IMG/VR virus record: IMGVR_UViG_3300009788_003935 | Coordinates: 1-32,469 of that record | Origin: a virus | Length of the DNA: 32,469 bases | Reading direction: 5' to 3' (one strand) | Shown: positions 8,844 to 16,167 of the stretch, piece after piece | Numbering within the stretch: the first letter of the stretch is position 1 | Layout: the number at the start of each line of letters is the position of its first letter | Program-made: the position numbers and the translations under genes | The notes under the pieces: generated by a model | Seen by the model: only the letters and a program-made list of their open reading frames with translations | The model's database searches: none | Told to the model about the DNA's origin: nothing

Positions 8844-8856
8844 AAACTAGTTCACA

Positions 8857-8878
8857 TTTCCCCTTTTTTCTTTTTTTT
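8857..8878 (+). terminator. T-rich terminator after the S-layer gene
   Basis: A pyrimidine tract with runs of six and eight T, starting 13 nt after the S-layer stop. Archaeal transcription ends at such T-tracts without a hairpin. It lies directly before the next ATG, so that gene needs read-through or its own promoter. Confidence 0.55.
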
Positions 8879-8881
8879 AAA

Positions 8882-9253
8882 ATGTCAAATACCTATACTG
8901 CTACACGACAATCATACTATCAAAAAAATAAAAAACTAATTAAAAAAAAGAGAAAACAAAATTATCAAAAAAATATCCTCAAAGAAAGACAAAATGCTCT
9001 TAATAGACATTCCAAAAACAAAGAAAGAAATAATTTTACCAGTCTTGTAAATTATTATGTAAATGATACAAAACTAAACAAAAAAAGACAAGAACGAAGA
9101 GAACCAAAACGACAACCAAATGTCAAATGTTTAATGTGTAAAAATAAATTTCATACCAAAAAAAATCCTTATGCAAAATTATCAAAAAACAAACCCCAGT
9201 GTCCAAAATGTGGTGATCGAATAATTATATTTATTAAATTAAATTTTTCTTAA
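8882..9253 (+). CDS. Very basic protein with C-terminal zinc ribbon
   Basis: A 123-residue protein extremely rich in Lys, Asn, Gln and Arg over its first 80 residues (KKLIKKKRKQNYQKN), then a four-cysteine zinc ribbon: C83-x2-C86 and C107-x2-C110 (CLMC, CPKC). The likely role is nucleic-acid binding; a regulator or DNA-packaging helper is possible. It follows the S-layer gene by 38 nt and has no box at the normal distance. Its AT-rich, A-heavy codon use differs from the flanking structural genes. The 3' end overlaps by 15 nt the end of a convergent small gene. No family is recognised. Confidence 0.55.
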   Translation: MSNTYTATRQSYYQKNKKLIKKKRKQNYQKNILKERQNALNRHSKNKERNNFTSLVNYYVNDTKLNKKRQERREPKRQPNVKCLMCKNKFHTKKNPYAKLSKNKPQCPKCGDRIIIFIKLNFS

Positions 9254-9397
9254 CAATCTCTTAATTGACTGAAATCTTATTTTTATCTTTAAGATAATGC
9301 CCAAGATTACACCGCTCATAGCATGTAGCAAAATATCTTCTATTCTAAACTCCATGTTCTGCAACTCGTTTACAACATATGACCAGAAATCATCCAT
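9239..9397 (-). CDS. 52-residue membrane protein, antisense between two plus-strand genes
   Basis: The minus strand encodes 52 residues beginning MDDFWSYVVNELQNMEF. There is an amphipathic, acidic N-terminal helix, a hydrophobic span of about 18 residues (ILLHAMSGVILGIILKI) and a strongly basic tail (RFQSIKRLLRKI). The composition is that of a real small membrane protein with a positive-inside tail, not of random frame. A box-like TACTTAAAAA (9429-9420) ends 23 nt before the ATG, close to the spacing of the other viral promoters. The gene converges on the zinc-ribbon gene with a 15-nt overlap. A holin-like or envelope-directed role is possible but unproven. Confidence 0.55.
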   Translation of the reverse strand: MDDFWSYVVNELQNMEFRIEDILLHAMSGVILGIILKIKIRFQSIKRLLRKI

Positions 9398-9419
9398 TAC
9401 ATATTACAAGTAAGTTGTT

Positions 9420-9429
9420 TTTTTAAGTA
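9420..9429 (-). promoter_or_regulatory. Weak viral-type promoter box (52-residue gene)
   Basis: TACTTAAAAA on the minus strand, 3' end 23 nt before ATG 9397. A degenerate match to TACCTTTAAT; position supports it more than sequence. Confidence 0.35.
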
Positions 9430-9440
9430 TGAAAACAATA

Positions 9441-9450
9441 TACCTTTAAT
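9441..9450 (+). promoter_or_regulatory. Viral promoter box (head maturation unit)
   Basis: Exact TACCTTTAAT, 3' end 21 nt before the GTG at 9471; this spacing supports the GTG start. Confidence 0.78.
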
Positions 9451-9470
9451 TTAGAAACACAATTTTTCTT

Positions 9471-9836
9471 GTGCCTGAAAAATTAGATAGGTGTGTAGCT
9501 GATGTAAAAGCAAAGGGTGGAGCAGATAATCCTTGGGCAGTATGTAATGCATCTATTGGAAAAGAAGATGCTAAAGAAGAAAACAAAAAGACAAAAAATG
9601 AAATTAATGAAGCTATTATCCGTGAAAAAATTAACGCAAATAGACAGGTTCCAGTTTTTAATCCTCCAATTACAAATCGAGATGTAAAACCAAAAATCGA
9701 CAAAACAACAAAAGGCATTGGCGGTCAGGTGGGAAAAATTGACAGTTCTGCAAACACAAATAACATGACAACAGATCTGTGGAAAAAAATTCTTGATTCA
9801 CAGTTGAGGCGAAATGTCAAAGAGCCAAGATACTAG
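9471..9836 (+). CDS. Small Cys-motif head-region protein
   Basis: A 121-residue protein starting with GTG. Residues 1-30 hold the pattern LDRCVADVKAKGGADNPWAVCNASIG, two cysteines around an NPWAVC core. I know this C-V-x(n)-NP-(W/Y)-AVC motif from many tailed-virus genes near the prohead protease and portal, where it often sits as a short separate protein or N-terminal extension. The rest is Lys/Asn-rich and probably disordered, with a polar C-terminal helix. The last 23 nt overlap the start of the protease fusion, implying coupled translation. Function of the motif is unknown to me. Confidence 0.65.
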   Translation: MPEKLDRCVADVKAKGGADNPWAVCNASIGKEDAKEENKKTKNEINEAIIREKINANRQVPVFNPPITNRDVKPKIDKTTKGIGGQVGKIDSSANTNNMTTDLWKKILDSQLRRNVKEPRY

Positions 9837-11772
9837 AGAATCATTATGTGGTAACTGCAAACACTTTGTTGCAGGCGGTCTTTGTGAACTAGTAAAGGGA
9901 CAGATAAAGGCAAAAGACACATGTGATTTACACGCATATGGTTCCCCACAACCAATTGATACAAAAGTAGAACCAAAATACAACAAGCTAGAGGTAAACT
10001 ACAAACCAGGATTTATGGTAGAGACTGTATCTACTATAACAACTGGAGATGTTGCACAAAAAGCAATCCAGATGGAACACGATTTGTTATCTCGTGGAAT
10101 TCCTGAAGAAGAAGTGCATAGAGCAGTAATTGAATATTTCTCGCAACGTGAACCGCCATTTGCACAAAGCTGGCCTGGACCCGTAACAGGAACAGACATT
10201 GCAGGTAGAGTAAACAATGTAAAAGTTGTTGCAACAAGAGAACCGACAACTAACTTTGATGGACTACCAGAAGATGTACAACCATACCCAACACCAAACA
10301 AATCGTCATATGGAATTGGTAGCTCATCGCAGCCATACCAATCATTTTTTAGCCCAGATCCAAATAGTGTTGGCTCACTGTCTAATGTTTATGATGTACT
10401 AAACCCTCCATACCCATACGAGTCTGCATCAGCATCTGCAAACTGGTTGGGAACAGCATCTGATCTAAATTCTGAACCATCAATGCATGGAGAATACGGA
10501 TTCAATGTCGCAAAAGCAATTCCTGAATGGCGTTACAACATAGAAGACTCTCAAGTTTATCCACCAAAAATACCTGACATTATAATTCCACCAAGCGGTA
10601 CAAATCCACTAGCTGAAGCAAAAAAAGAAAAAGATGACACAAAAAAACTGCGTGATCTTTTATTAAAATGGGCTTTGCTGTTAGGAGGAGCAGCAGGAAT
10701 CGGTGTCATCATAAAAAACTATCTGGATTCAGGAGTTGATGACAAGCTACCAGAAAAACCACTAGAGATATTTGCAGAGTATCAATATCACGGACATGAT
10801 TCAGATGATGACTGTACTCCATACAATGGAAAAAGATTCAATCTATTAGAAACTCACAACAGACCAGTAATTCCAAGTGAAAATCTAGGATATACAACTA
10901 CACATCCAAACTGCAAATGCACATGGAAGATAGCACCTGATTATAAGGGTGCAGGAAATTCCCTTACAAGAAAAGAAGAGTCAGAGATTCATGGAATAGA
11001 AAGTCATATTGATAATGCATCAAAAGACGGCACACTACACACTGTAAAAAAAGACGGCACACTATCTGACAAAACCAGAAAAACAAATCCAATAAAAGAA
11101 ATTTGTGCATGTAATACTATACAGTTACCGCCAATTCGTCTTAATTTACCTAAATCTAAATTATCAAAAAAGACCTTACAGGAAAGCATTGCAAATCTTC
11201 GCACAGAATTTGATTGGCTGACTGATGATTATGTGACAAAGGCACGAGAGCTAGCTGCTGATTCTGGAGGGAAACTATACCTAGTACGAGCAGCAGGTGA
11301 ATCCATCACAGACCACAGAAGTGAAGGTGAACCATACAGAAGAAAACTATCAACTGATGAACTAAACTCTATGACTCGAACAGCGATTGGAAAAAATATG
11401 GATATCAATCACCAACCAGAATACGAAACAGATGCAACTATACTGGATGCAGAGTTTGACAAACATAGAAAAGAGATACAGATGTTAGTAATAGAGCGAG
11501 ATCCTCAGATAAATAATGCAATTGAAGATAAAAAAATTACAGCAGTATCAATTAACGGAGGTATGCCACGTTCTGAAACTATTGAACCATGTGATCATGA
11601 CTGTACTGATAGCTGTGAGCTTTGTGTTGTACCAAAAGGTGTAGTGTTGGGAGAAATTGACGGGATAGGAATGACATGGGTTGTAACTGATCCTAGAGGA
11701 TTGTATTGGAACGGTCACTTTGTTTCATCAGCTGAACCTGGAATTAAATTTACAAAAATTGAAACTCTGTAA
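9814..11772 (+). CDS. Fusion: minor head protein (Mu gpF-like) plus prohead protease
   Basis: A 652-residue multidomain protein. The N-terminus has a metal-site candidate: C12, C15, C24, C37, H40. Residues 50-270 are a Pro/Ser/Tyr-rich linker, and 282-304 form a hydrophobic Gly/Ala/Leu helix. Residues about 320-375 carry the minor-head signature ending in HPNCKCTW (H364, C367, C369), as in Mu gpF-like morphogenesis proteins. Residues about 480-610 look like a prohead protease of the assemblin/S78 type: His in INHQP (H533) and Ser in AVSINGG (S579) are the candidate catalytic pair. A late Cys cluster (C593, H595, C597, C601, C604) is unusual. Start ATG 9814 has GAGG upstream. It would cleave scaffold and capsid delta regions during maturation. 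Protease assignment is by pattern and position. Confidence 0.68.
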   Translation: MSKSQDTRESLCGNCKHFVAGGLCELVKGQIKAKDTCDLHAYGSPQPIDTKVEPKYNKLEVNYKPGFMVETVSTITTGDVAQKAIQMEHDLLSRGIPEEEVHRAVIEYFSQREPPFAQSWPGPVTGTDIAGRVNNVKVVATREPTTNFDGLPEDVQPYPTPNKSSYGIGSSSQPYQSFFSPDPNSVGSLSNVYDVLNPPYPYESASASANWLGTASDLNSEPSMHGEYGFNVAKAIPEWRYNIEDSQVYPPKIPDIIIPPSGTNPLAEAKKEKDDTKKLRDLLLKWALLLGGAAGIGVIIKNYLDSGVDDKLPEKPLEIFAEYQYHGHDSDDDCTPYNGKRFNLLETHNRPVIPSENLGYTTTHPNCKCTWKIAPDYKGAGNSLTRKEESEIHGIESHIDNASKDGTLHTVKKDGTLSDKTRKTNPIKEICACNTIQLPPIRLNLPKSKLSKKTLQESIANLRTEFDWLTDDYVTKARELAADSGGKLYLVRAAGESITDHRSEGEPYRRKLSTDELNSMTRTAIGKNMDINHQPEYETDATILDAEFDKHRKEIQMLVIERDPQINNAIEDKKITAVSINGGMPRSETIEPCDHDCTDSCELCVVPKGVVLGEIDGIGMTWVVTDPRGLYWNGHFVSSAEPGIKFTKIETL

Positions 11773-11870
11773 AATTAAAATCACAAAAAGTTTTTCTAGT
11801 AATTAATTTGCAACATCATCATTAAAGTATTATTACAATTTTTTTCATTAAACTTTTCTTAAATCCAAAA

Positions 11871-11880
11871 TACCCTTAAA
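11871..11880 (+). promoter_or_regulatory. Viral promoter box (scaffold gene)
   Basis: TACCCTTAAA, 3' end 22 nt before the TTG at 11902. The 98-nt gap after the protease gene is AT-rich with several T-runs that may terminate the previous transcript. Confidence 0.68.
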
Positions 11881-11901
11881 CATAATTAACACCAATAATT
11901 A

Positions 11902-13002
11902 TTGAAACTAATTAAGAAATTACAAGAGTGCGCTACTATGGGACAAGCAGACCCAATTCTTACAAGACTTGGAGCAGGCCCTGCTGTTAAAAAATTAGTA
12001 GAGACTGCACTTGCATTATCAAGCTCACAAGATCCTCAACAAAGAAATCATGCTTATTCATTTATGGAATCAGCCATCAAAGAATTAGAAGATGATCAAG
12101 GAAACCAAGCAGATGCTGGTCTTGGACCTAATGTCGATGATGGTATTGCAGCACCTAAACTAACTGAACAAGATGATGATGATGACAAAAAATTAAACGA
12201 ACAAGATGATGATAAAAAATTAAACGAACAAGATAATGATAAAAATGAGCATAAACTACACGAAGAAGTTTTAGATAATCACAATAACGGACCAAGAGAA
12301 GATGGTTCAGAACAATCAACTGATAATGTAGCACCATATGCAGGTCAAGGAGTTGACACCACCAATGGTGAGAAACCAATGCAGGATATGGATGCTACTG
12401 TAAACCAATGGAGCGAGACTAACGGTATGCCTCCTAATGGAAATGGTGGAATGAATGGTGGAATGCCTGGAAACGGTGGCATGATTATGCCTGAATTACC
12501 TCCAGAACAATACATGAATGGAGCAGCAGGACTTGCACCTGATATTGCCCGTGAAATGGGTGTGGGAATGCCTGCACCACCACCAATGGATACTAACCAA
12601 ATGATGAGACAGATGCAATATACTGTCCAGCAAGAGATGAAAAAATATCACAATAAAGTTGTAAGCCCATTACATAGAATTATCTCTCAACAAAAAGAGG
12701 CACTTGTAAAGCAGAAAAACGCAATAAAGCAACTCTCAATTGAAATAAGAGAAACTAAAACTAGCAGTGGAAATCTAAAACTTGATTTGGATGTACTAAG
12801 AGAAAATGCAACTGCAAAGTTTAGAGAAACAACAACAGACCCAGCACTGCAAGGATTTAGAACTGCTAATGAACAATCACAAATAGTGACAGGGGTTCAA
12901 CCAGTTCCAAACTATCAAAGACACAAGATTGCAGCAGCAAGATCTGAAATTGAAAACATGGATAAAATGCTAAACAGCCAAAGAAATCCATTGTACAACT
13001 AG
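11902..13002 (+). CDS. Probable capsid scaffolding protein
   Basis: A 366-residue protein starting with TTG (set by the promoter box). Layout: a helical N-terminal region to about 70; a highly acidic stretch with three copies of a KKLNEQDDD-type unit (about 90-115); a Gly/Met/Asn/Pro-rich flexible part (about 170-215); a C-terminal coiled-coil-like helix (about 235-310, KYHNKVVSPLHRIISQQ and QLSIEIRETK); and a basic C-terminal tail. Low complexity, charge, long helices and a location between the protease and decoration/capsid genes are the hallmarks of a scaffold that fills the procapsid and is then cleaved. There is no sequence match I can name, so the call is from architecture and synteny. 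Confidence 0.6.
   Translation: MKLIKKLQECATMGQADPILTRLGAGPAVKKLVETALALSSSQDPQQRNHAYSFMESAIKELEDDQGNQADAGLGPNVDDGIAAPKLTEQDDDDDKKLNEQDDDKKLNEQDNDKNEHKLHEEVLDNHNNGPREDGSEQSTDNVAPYAGQGVDTTNGEKPMQDMDATVNQWSETNGMPPNGNGGMNGGMPGNGGMIMPELPPEQYMNGAAGLAPDIAREMGVGMPAPPPMDTNQMMRQMQYTVQQEMKKYHNKVVSPLHRIISQQKEALVKQKNAIKQLSIEIRETKTSSGNLKLDLDVLRENATAKFRETTTDPALQGFRTANEQSQIVTGVQPVPNYQRHKIAAARSEIENMDKMLNSQRNPLYN
12163..12246 (+). repeat. In-frame acidic tandem repeat in the scaffold gene
   Basis: About three copies of a unit of about 27-30 nt, each including AA(A/C)GAACAAGAT(A/G)ATGAT-like sequence, encode (K)LxEQDDD(D)K. Repeat number could vary by slippage. Confidence 0.7.
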
Positions 13003-13141
13003 ATTTAAAAAATTTTAATTTTTGTAAATGAAATTTTATTTTTTGTTATTACTTTACAATAATTTTTTATCATTAAATTTTAAAAAATTATTTTTCTAAA
13101 AAATAAATTGTGAATTATAATTTATAGGTATTATCCCAACT
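13003..13141 (+). other. AT-rich intergenic region with T-runs
   Basis: About 140 nt of nearly pure A/T between the scaffold and decoration genes, with several T-runs (for example 13016-13023 and 13035-13043). No ORF is seen. It probably holds the scaffold-unit terminator; the high A/T content would also ease promoter opening for the capsid genes. Confidence 0.45.
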
Positions 13142-13151
13142 TACCTTTAAG
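13142..13151 (+). promoter_or_regulatory. Viral promoter box (decoration/capsid unit)
   Basis: TACCTTTAAG, 3' end 22 nt before the TTG at 13173. Confidence 0.75.
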
Positions 13152-13172
13152 CCGAATCGATATTATCTTTCA

Positions 13173-13664
13173 TTGACTAATCAATTTCAAGGACTACACA
13201 GAGGACCAATTGATCACAATGCAAGTTCTGTAATTAATTCAATTGCAAATGAAGCAATCACAATGGGTTCAGTTGTAACTTTGGTTACACCTATTATAAG
13301 TTCTGAAATTTTACCAAGAGTAGAAGAAGGCGATGCTGCTGCTGATGTAGGATATGGAATTGCAGTAGGTGGTGATACTGACGGAATTTATGGAGATGGA
13401 AGTGCAGCTACTGATGATAGTACAAGAGCAACTGCAAGTGCAGGTCAAGGAGTTGTTGTAGTAACACAAGGCAGATGTCCTGCAAGAGTTGATGCTACGG
13501 CAGCCATTGCAATAGGAGCTCCATTAAGTGCAAGTGCTACAGCAGGAGTTTTAGAATTAGCCGATGCTGCTACTGATGTTATTATCGCAAGGGCATTACA
13601 AGTAATCGCTTCAGGTACTGACATAATCGCAGTTGATGTTCAAAGAGAGGGGTTGTTTACTTAG
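13173..13664 (+). CDS. Capsid decoration (head-stabilising) protein, DUF2190-like
   Basis: A 163-residue, Ala/Gly/Val/Asp-rich beta protein starting with TTG. The course of short strands (ITMGSVVTL, GYGIAVGGDTDGIYGDG, GQGVVVVTQGRCPARVDA, IAIGAPLSASATAGVLELA, IIARALQVIASG) resembles the DUF2190-type decoration proteins that sit on HK97-type capsids, where the order G-x-V, G-I-A-V, A-G-x-P-L and A-R-A-L-Q is typical. The gene ends immediately before the major capsid ATG, the usual place for such proteins. One cysteine; no signal peptide. The fold call is from sequence pattern and synteny. Confidence 0.68.
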   Translation: MTNQFQGLHRGPIDHNASSVINSIANEAITMGSVVTLVTPIISSEILPRVEEGDAAADVGYGIAVGGDTDGIYGDGSAATDDSTRATASAGQGVVVVTQGRCPARVDATAAIAIGAPLSASATAGVLELADAATDVIIARALQVIASGTDIIAVDVQREGLFT

Positions 13665-14870
13665 ATGGCAACCTCTAGACCAAAACACAACAGGCAATCT
13701 ATTTTACAATTAAAAGAAATGGCTCATGTCCAAGAAGCACTCTTGGCTAGTGCAGAAGCACAGCAAAGAGCAGGAAAGCCATTTGATATATTCAGACCAA
13801 TCAGAGAAACACCACTTTCAGTATTCTTTGATAGGGCTAATCCTAACGGATTTGAGGAAGGAAAACTAAATCCAAACTTACCAACAATTTGGAAGCATCG
13901 CTATGGAATCAGAATAGGTGATGAGGCCAGAGGTAACATGAGAATTGCAGGAAAGGAACTCAAAGAAACTGTCTCTGTTCCAAACTCACTATCTGCATTA
14001 AAGATTGCAGATGAGATACTAGAGGGAGCAGAACCTTGGAGCGACTGGAAACAATATGCCAGACTCATAGATATGGATAGTCCAAAAGTTAACGTCCCAC
14101 TTACAAAATATACCGACACAGTTGGTGGTGATCCTAGTAGCCAAAAAGGATTAGACATCTATACTGAAGCAGGCGGAATTCCTCCAGCAATTGGCGGAAA
14201 AGTGACCACAGTAGAACTTGATACAAGTGGTACAAACAATTCTTTCCGTGGAACTATCTCTGTGAATAGAAATGATGTAAAAGACAATAATTTCTTATCC
14301 GTTGAGCAATCGCTGAAGAACGCTGGTAACGAGTTTTACTTTATGGTTGGTAAAAAGATCATTGATGTTTTAGTTGATAGTACCGTAGTTCCAACAGCTA
14401 CCAAAGCTGCACTTGCAAATGCAACTCCAGTTCAAGAAGAACTAGAAGCACTAGTTGAAGTTATTCGTTCAAGATTCCCAGGAACACAAAGGAATCGTGC
14501 AGATACAATGTTTATGAATCCATCAGATGCAGCACTAACTGTAAAGACTGCATCCACTGGTGGTTTCTATCCGTTCTTTAACAGATTTGAGTTAGGACCA
14601 ACTGATGATACAGATGTAATTAATAATTCAGGACTAGCACAATCACTTGGACTCAGAGCAGTCTGGGAGACACCACAGATTGAAGCAGGAACTGTAATTA
14701 TTACGAAAAGAGATATCGCAGAAGTCGTTGGTTTACGGGAAGATCTTACAATTGAAAATTTTGATCTTTCTGTTGGTGGCCTTTATCAAAGCGATTTGGT
14801 AATACGAATAGATGTACAAGAGGCCCATAGTGATGTTGGGGCATTCAAAATCACCTCATACGATGTTTAA
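13665..14870 (+). CDS. Major capsid protein, HK97 fold
   Basis: A 401-residue protein directly abutting the decoration gene (TAG-ATG), with a purine-rich GAGAGGGG about 15 nt upstream. Features that fit an HK97-fold capsid protein: a helical N-terminal arm (LKEMAHVQEALLASAEAQQRA), an E-loop-like basic and Gly segment around residues 60-120, a long spine-like helix near FLSVEQSLKNAGNEFYFMVGKK, A-domain-type sequence MFMNPSDAALTV, and a beta-rich end VGLREDLTIENFD. Length is in the usual range, and scaffold and protease genes stand upstream. It would form the icosahedral shell. No clear delta-domain cleavage site can be named. Confidence 0.78.
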   Translation: MATSRPKHNRQSILQLKEMAHVQEALLASAEAQQRAGKPFDIFRPIRETPLSVFFDRANPNGFEEGKLNPNLPTIWKHRYGIRIGDEARGNMRIAGKELKETVSVPNSLSALKIADEILEGAEPWSDWKQYARLIDMDSPKVNVPLTKYTDTVGGDPSSQKGLDIYTEAGGIPPAIGGKVTTVELDTSGTNNSFRGTISVNRNDVKDNNFLSVEQSLKNAGNEFYFMVGKKIIDVLVDSTVVPTATKAALANATPVQEELEALVEVIRSRFPGTQRNRADTMFMNPSDAALTVKTASTGGFYPFFNRFELGPTDDTDVINNSGLAQSLGLRAVWETPQIEAGTVIITKRDIAEVVGLREDLTIENFDLSVGGLYQSDLVIRIDVQEAHSDVGAFKITSYDV

Positions 14871-14880
14871 TACCTTTATT
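14871..14880 (+). promoter_or_regulatory. Viral promoter box (zinc-finger gene)
   Basis: TACCTTTATT overlapping the end of the capsid gene's TAA; 3' end 21 nt before ATG 14901 but only 15 nt before the in-frame TTG 14895. This favours the ATG as start. Confidence 0.7.
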
Positions 14881-14900
14881 CTTTCTGTTCAACATTGAAT

Positions 14901-15179
14901 ATGACACAAGCTAAATGTCTCAAGTGTGGTGGTTCAGCTACTGCTGATACGTTTCAGCAAGCAAAAAATCTAATCAACCATGCAGTAGGATTATCTCGTG
15001 GAATAAAATGTGGGGCCAACTATAATGCGGTTCAAGAAATAAAATCTGAAGGAGTTGTTACAATGAAAAAACCAGAAACACTAAAACAAAAAGAACCTGA
15101 AACACCAACTGAATCAAACACTGAACCAAAATCATACACAAAAGAAAAGAAAACTAGTACTAGAAAAAGTAAAAATTAA
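14901..15179 (+). CDS. Small zinc-finger protein with charged tail
   Basis: A 92-residue protein from ATG 14901 (an in-frame TTG at 14895 is less likely given promoter spacing). The N-terminal 40 residues contain C6-x2-C9, H27 and C37 in a zinc-finger-like setting (KCLKCGG, GIKCGANY). The remainder is Lys/Glu/Thr/Pro-rich and probably disordered (KQKEPETPTESN). It stands alone between the capsid gene and small virion genes, with its own promoter. A DNA-binding or assembly role is possible; no family recognised. Confidence 0.6.
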   Translation: MTQAKCLKCGGSATADTFQQAKNLINHAVGLSRGIKCGANYNAVQEIKSEGVVTMKKPETLKQKEPETPTESNTEPKSYTKEKKTSTRKSKN

Positions 15180-15209
15180 AAAATTATTAAATGATTCTTA
15201 AATTCGTCA

Positions 15210-15219
15210 TACCTTTAAT
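15210..15219 (+). promoter_or_regulatory. Viral promoter box (accessory virion unit)
   Basis: Exact TACCTTTAAT. Its 3' end lies 19 nt before ATG 15238 and 22 nt before the next in-frame codon, TTG 15241; the common spacing favours TTG 15241 as the true leaderless start. Confidence 0.75.
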
Positions 15220-15237
15220 CTAAAATCATAATTTTTT

Positions 15238-15600
15238 ATGTTGACATCATCTATCTATCCAAGAGCTGCTACACTAAATGTAGATCCTGCTATGAATACT
15301 GATATTTTATCTTCTGATATTCCAATCATTTCTGATCTGGTAAAGCCTGGAGGTGGTGGAATTTTAAGATTATATTTTGCTTTTACTTTTGGTGCTTCAC
15401 CTGCTATTGTTACTATATTTAACAATGGAACTGCAAAAGGAACTCTTAATGCAGATAATGCTAACAGCATTATTACTGATGGATATTATCGATTTGAAAT
15501 TGATATAGAAACAGGTGATAACATAAATCTACGAGCAAATCAAAGCATAACAACTGCTACGAGTTTTTTTAGGGCACATCTAGTCCAGTTTGGAGCATGA
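15238..15600 (+). CDS. Small beta-rich virion protein, unknown
   Basis: A 120-residue beta protein (119 if translation starts at TTG 15241). Alternating strands such as GGILRLYFAFTFGASPAIVTIFNNG and GYYRFEIDIETGDNINLRAN give a sandwich-like pattern, as in capsid decoration or fibre-head domains. No cysteine, no membrane helix. First gene of a unit that continues through two coupled genes to the giant fibre protein. The function is inferred from this position only. Confidence 0.6.
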   Translation: MLTSSIYPRAATLNVDPAMNTDILSSDIPIISDLVKPGGGGILRLYFAFTFGASPAIVTIFNNGTAKGTLNADNANSIITDGYYRFEIDIETGDNINLRANQSITTATSFFRAHLVQFGA

Positions 15601-15603
15601 CAC

Positions 15604-15963
15604 TTGATTTATTCGCACAAGCCTCAGCGTTCAGGTAGAAGTATAACAGCCAACACAAACAATCCTCCACAGGATCCTCCTTCACCACCAAAAATTGATG
15701 ATGTTCCAAAAATTGTTGAAACTCCAATACCAATTGAAACTCCAATAGCTGAGATACCAGTTGTACCTGATGTATTCATTGAAGATTCTACACCTCCAGT
15801 TCTTGATGCAGTTATAGATGCAGTTATAGAAAAACCAGCAGTTAAGAAATCAATCAAGAAACCAACAAGAAAATCAATCAAGAAACCAGTAATTGAAAAA
15901 CCAGCAAAAGTATCTTGGATTAAACGTCTAATATCCAAACTTTTCTTTTGGAGGAAAAAATAA
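15604..15963 (+). CDS. Proline-rich linker protein with basic C-terminal helix
   Basis: A 119-residue protein starting with TTG 15604, 3 nt after the previous stop, with TTGGAG upstream. Three parts: an N-terminal tag PQRSGRSITANTNNPPQDPP; a Pro/Ile/Val/Glu-rich disordered middle (residues about 30-75); and a basic end with repeated KSIKKP units and a C-terminal amphipathic or membrane-active helix WIKRLISKLFFWRKK. The N-terminal tag is shared with the next gene, so both may dock to the same virion component. Stop and next start overlap (TAATG). Confidence 0.6.
   Translation: MIYSHKPQRSGRSITANTNNPPQDPPSPPKIDDVPKIVETPIPIETPIAEIPVVPDVFIEDSTPPVLDAVIDAVIEKPAVKKSIKKPTRKSIKKPVIEKPAKVSWIKRLISKLFFWRKK
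15950..15954 (+). promoter_or_regulatory. Shine-Dalgarno site deciding the 15963 start
   Basis: GGAGG, 8 nt before ATG 15963. It selects this ATG over the in-frame TTG at 15948, and shows that internal genes of units use ribosome-binding sites while first genes appear leaderless. Confidence 0.7.
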
Positions 15964-16166
15964 TGGTACGCTCTTTTTCTCCACAAGGAAGAAATACTAG
16001 TATTGTAACTAACACAAATTATCCTCCACAAGATTTTACGAGCTCATCAGGAGGTGGTGTTCCAACATTTGCTGATGAAGCATATGAAAATGGCGGTAAC
16101 AGAGGAAGTTCTGCGTATGTTTTTGGTGGGGACAAAGGCAAAGTAGATTATGAGGATGTGATTTAA
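15963..16166 (+). CDS. N-terminal piece of the giant fibre protein (or separate 67-residue protein)
   Basis: A 67-residue ORF with a strong ribosome-binding site. It begins FSPQGRNTSIVTNTNYPPQD, which repeats the tag of the preceding gene, then Gly/Ser/Asn-rich sequence to VDYEDVI and stop. The next frame is open at once and reads NISLPDRTPKEIRD with no ATG, GTG or TTG for about 350 nt. If one T of the TTT at 16162-16164 were absent, the two would join as DYEDVINISLPDRTPK, a natural sequence. So it is probably the true start of the following fibre protein, split by a +1 change; alternatively it is a separate small protein. Confidence 0.55.
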   Translation: MVRSFSPQGRNTSIVTNTNYPPQDFTSSSGGGVPTFADEAYENGGNRGSSAYVFGGDKGKVDYEDVI

Positions 16167-16167
16167 C

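Noticed and set aside
9297-9413. A 38-residue plus-strand ORF in the gap before 9471
   Set aside because: Lies opposite the more convincing 52-residue membrane protein; its composition is irregular and the TATCTTTAAG at 9284-9293 is not at the right distance.
15624-16031. A 135-codon minus-strand ORF
   Set aside because: Mirror of the Pro/Lys/Ile-rich plus-strand gene; its runs of FLIDFL and GISAIGVSIG arise from the repeats on the other strand.
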